The translations under genes and the position numbers were made by a program. DNA of 5,190 bases from Empedobacter brevis_A (GTDB taxonomy: Bacteria > Bacteroidota > Bacteroidia > Flavobacteriales > Weeksellaceae), in contig NZ_CBCPHV010000024.1 of the NCBI RefSeq assembly GCF_965118635.1, positions 1-5,190 on the forward strand. The letters are read 5' to 3'. Each line of letters starts with the position of its first letter. Position 1 is the stretch's first letter. Below, in pieces: positions 4,448 to 5,190 of this stretch. The notes below the pieces were generated by a model. The model made no database searches and was not told the DNA's origin. It was given only the letters and a program-made list of their open reading frames with translations.

Positions 4448-5190
4448 TTATAATGAGATAATGGTTGGGGTGTTATGTATAAGTTCTGATATTTTCAATT
4501 TTGATAAATCAGAAACATAAATTTCTTTTCCTTCTTCGTACAGTTTTTTATGTAAATCTTCTAAATCATCTTCAATATGTTTGTGCTCGATTTCATCAGG
4601 ATTAACATTACGTAGTGCAATTAATGCATTTCTTTGTAGAAAGTAATTACCCTTTAAATTTCCTTTATTAAAAGAACTTAACATTACTTGTTTATAATTT
4701 CTCCAATTAATTGATGCTAAATAAATATAAGAACCTGCTGTATTTGCTTGATTTATCTGATTCGTACTCTTAATGTTTCTTATAGCTATTTCAATCAATT
4801 GGTTGTCTTTATACTGCATGTAACTCAAAAATATCCATATGAAGTAAGTCTGACTCTCATATATATTTTTCAAGTTATTTTTAATAATACCTTTCAAAAC
4901 TTCAAAATCTTCTTTTTTAAAATACGATTTTTCAACAGACATTAATAATTTAATAAATGAAGAAGTTAACCAAGGTTGATTTTCAAATTCCTTTAGAATA
5001 AATTGTATAATCTCATTAAAATCAATAATATCTTTAAGTACTCTTGTTCTGGCAAATAGTTGCAATTTATGAATGCAAAAAGCTAATTTTCTTCTTTGAA
5101 GATATTTTTCATCAGATGTTTCAGTTGAAGAGATAGCATCTTTGAACAATTTATATGTCATTTGTACAGCAATTTGAACATCTCTCGTTC
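4448..5190 (-). CDS. Alpha-helical protein, 5' end outside window; possible C-terminal region of a UG/Abi-like reverse transcriptase
   Basis: At least 237 codons are visible from an ATG at 5161, but the frame stays open to the window edge (TRDVQIAVQ before that Met), with no Shine-Dalgarno sequence, so the real start is probably outside. The protein is almost wholly alpha-helical: a basic helix LQRRKLAFCIHKLQLFARTR (21-40), then repeated hydrophobic helices resembling a HEAT/alpha-repeat array (about 41-190, including YFLQRNALIALRNV), and an acidic, charged tail (about 188-215). No catalytic motif, signal peptide or membrane segment is visible. Abi and UG reverse transcriptases carry helical-repeat C-termini after the palm and thumb, and the helix around QRRKLAFCIHKLQLF could be a thumb-to-repeat junction. 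That identity is my inference. Alternatives are a HEAT-repeat scaffold or an unknown defence protein. It is the first visible gene of the operon with the family A polymerase, with a 2-bp gap. Confidence 0.6.
   Translation of the reverse strand, partial: TRDVQIAVQMTYKLFKDAISSTETSDEKYLQRRKLAFCIHKLQLFARTRVLKDIIDFNEIIQFILKEFENQPWLTSSFIKLLMSVEKSYFKKEDFEVLKGIIKNNLKNIYESQTYFIWIFLSYMQYKDNQLIEIAIRNIKSTNQINQANTAGSYIYLASINWRNYKQVMLSSFNKGNLKGNYFLQRNALIALRNVNPDEIEHKHIEDDLEDLHKKLYEEGKEIYVSDLSKLKISELIHNTPTIISL

Noticed and set aside
4748..4945. 65-codon + strand frame
   Set aside because: It is antisense to the helical-repeat gene, rich in Phe, Tyr and Ile as expected from the complement of an A-rich gene.

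Overview
This window looks like AT-rich chromosomal DNA of a Bacteroidota bacterium, most likely a Flavobacterium-like member of the Flavobacteriaceae. The reasons are a DUF6266-family gene, gene starts without clear Shine-Dalgarno sequences, and intergenic repeats of the type that litter flavobacterial genomes (a TTGAGCGGAGTCGAA motif, poly-T/poly-A hairpins, degenerate heptamer arrays). No RNA gene, CRISPR array or transposase gene was seen.

Layout. Positions 1-267 are non-coding but contain two helically phased short repeats (an 11-bp TCGAA series at 16-59 and a 10-bp GTC series at 150-199). Positions 268-909 (+) encode a complete 213-aa DUF6266 protein, followed by a good intrinsic terminator at 953-999. 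Positions 1000-2588 form a gene desert of about 1.6 kb packed with repeats: a ~310-bp degenerate heptamer array, a second small heptamer array, an interspersed flavobacterial palindrome, several hairpins, and two ~92% identical copies of a ~200-bp element. One copy is split by an 82-bp insertion with inverted ends. Positions 2589-2777 (+) encode a small MerR/excisionase-type helix-turn-helix protein whose coding sequence seems to begin upstream of its only usable start codon. Its terminator overlaps its stop codon.

Positions 2904-5190 (-) hold a tight, very AT-rich two-gene operon. The upstream gene (4448 to beyond the window edge) is an alpha-helical protein whose visible part may be the C-terminal region of a UG/Abi-like reverse transcriptase; this is an inference, because no polymerase motif lies inside the window. 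Two bases after its stop begins a 513-aa divergent family A DNA polymerase. It keeps recognisable motifs A, B and C but has only a shrunken, apparently inactive exonuclease-like N-terminus.

The operon is the most interesting content. A stand-alone, non-replicative family A polymerase, translationally coupled to a helical-repeat protein, in low-GC DNA beside a repeat-rich insertion hotspot, fits a DNA-synthesising accessory or antiphage module, possibly a two-polymerase (RT plus PolA) defence system. Sequence to the right of the window would decide this.
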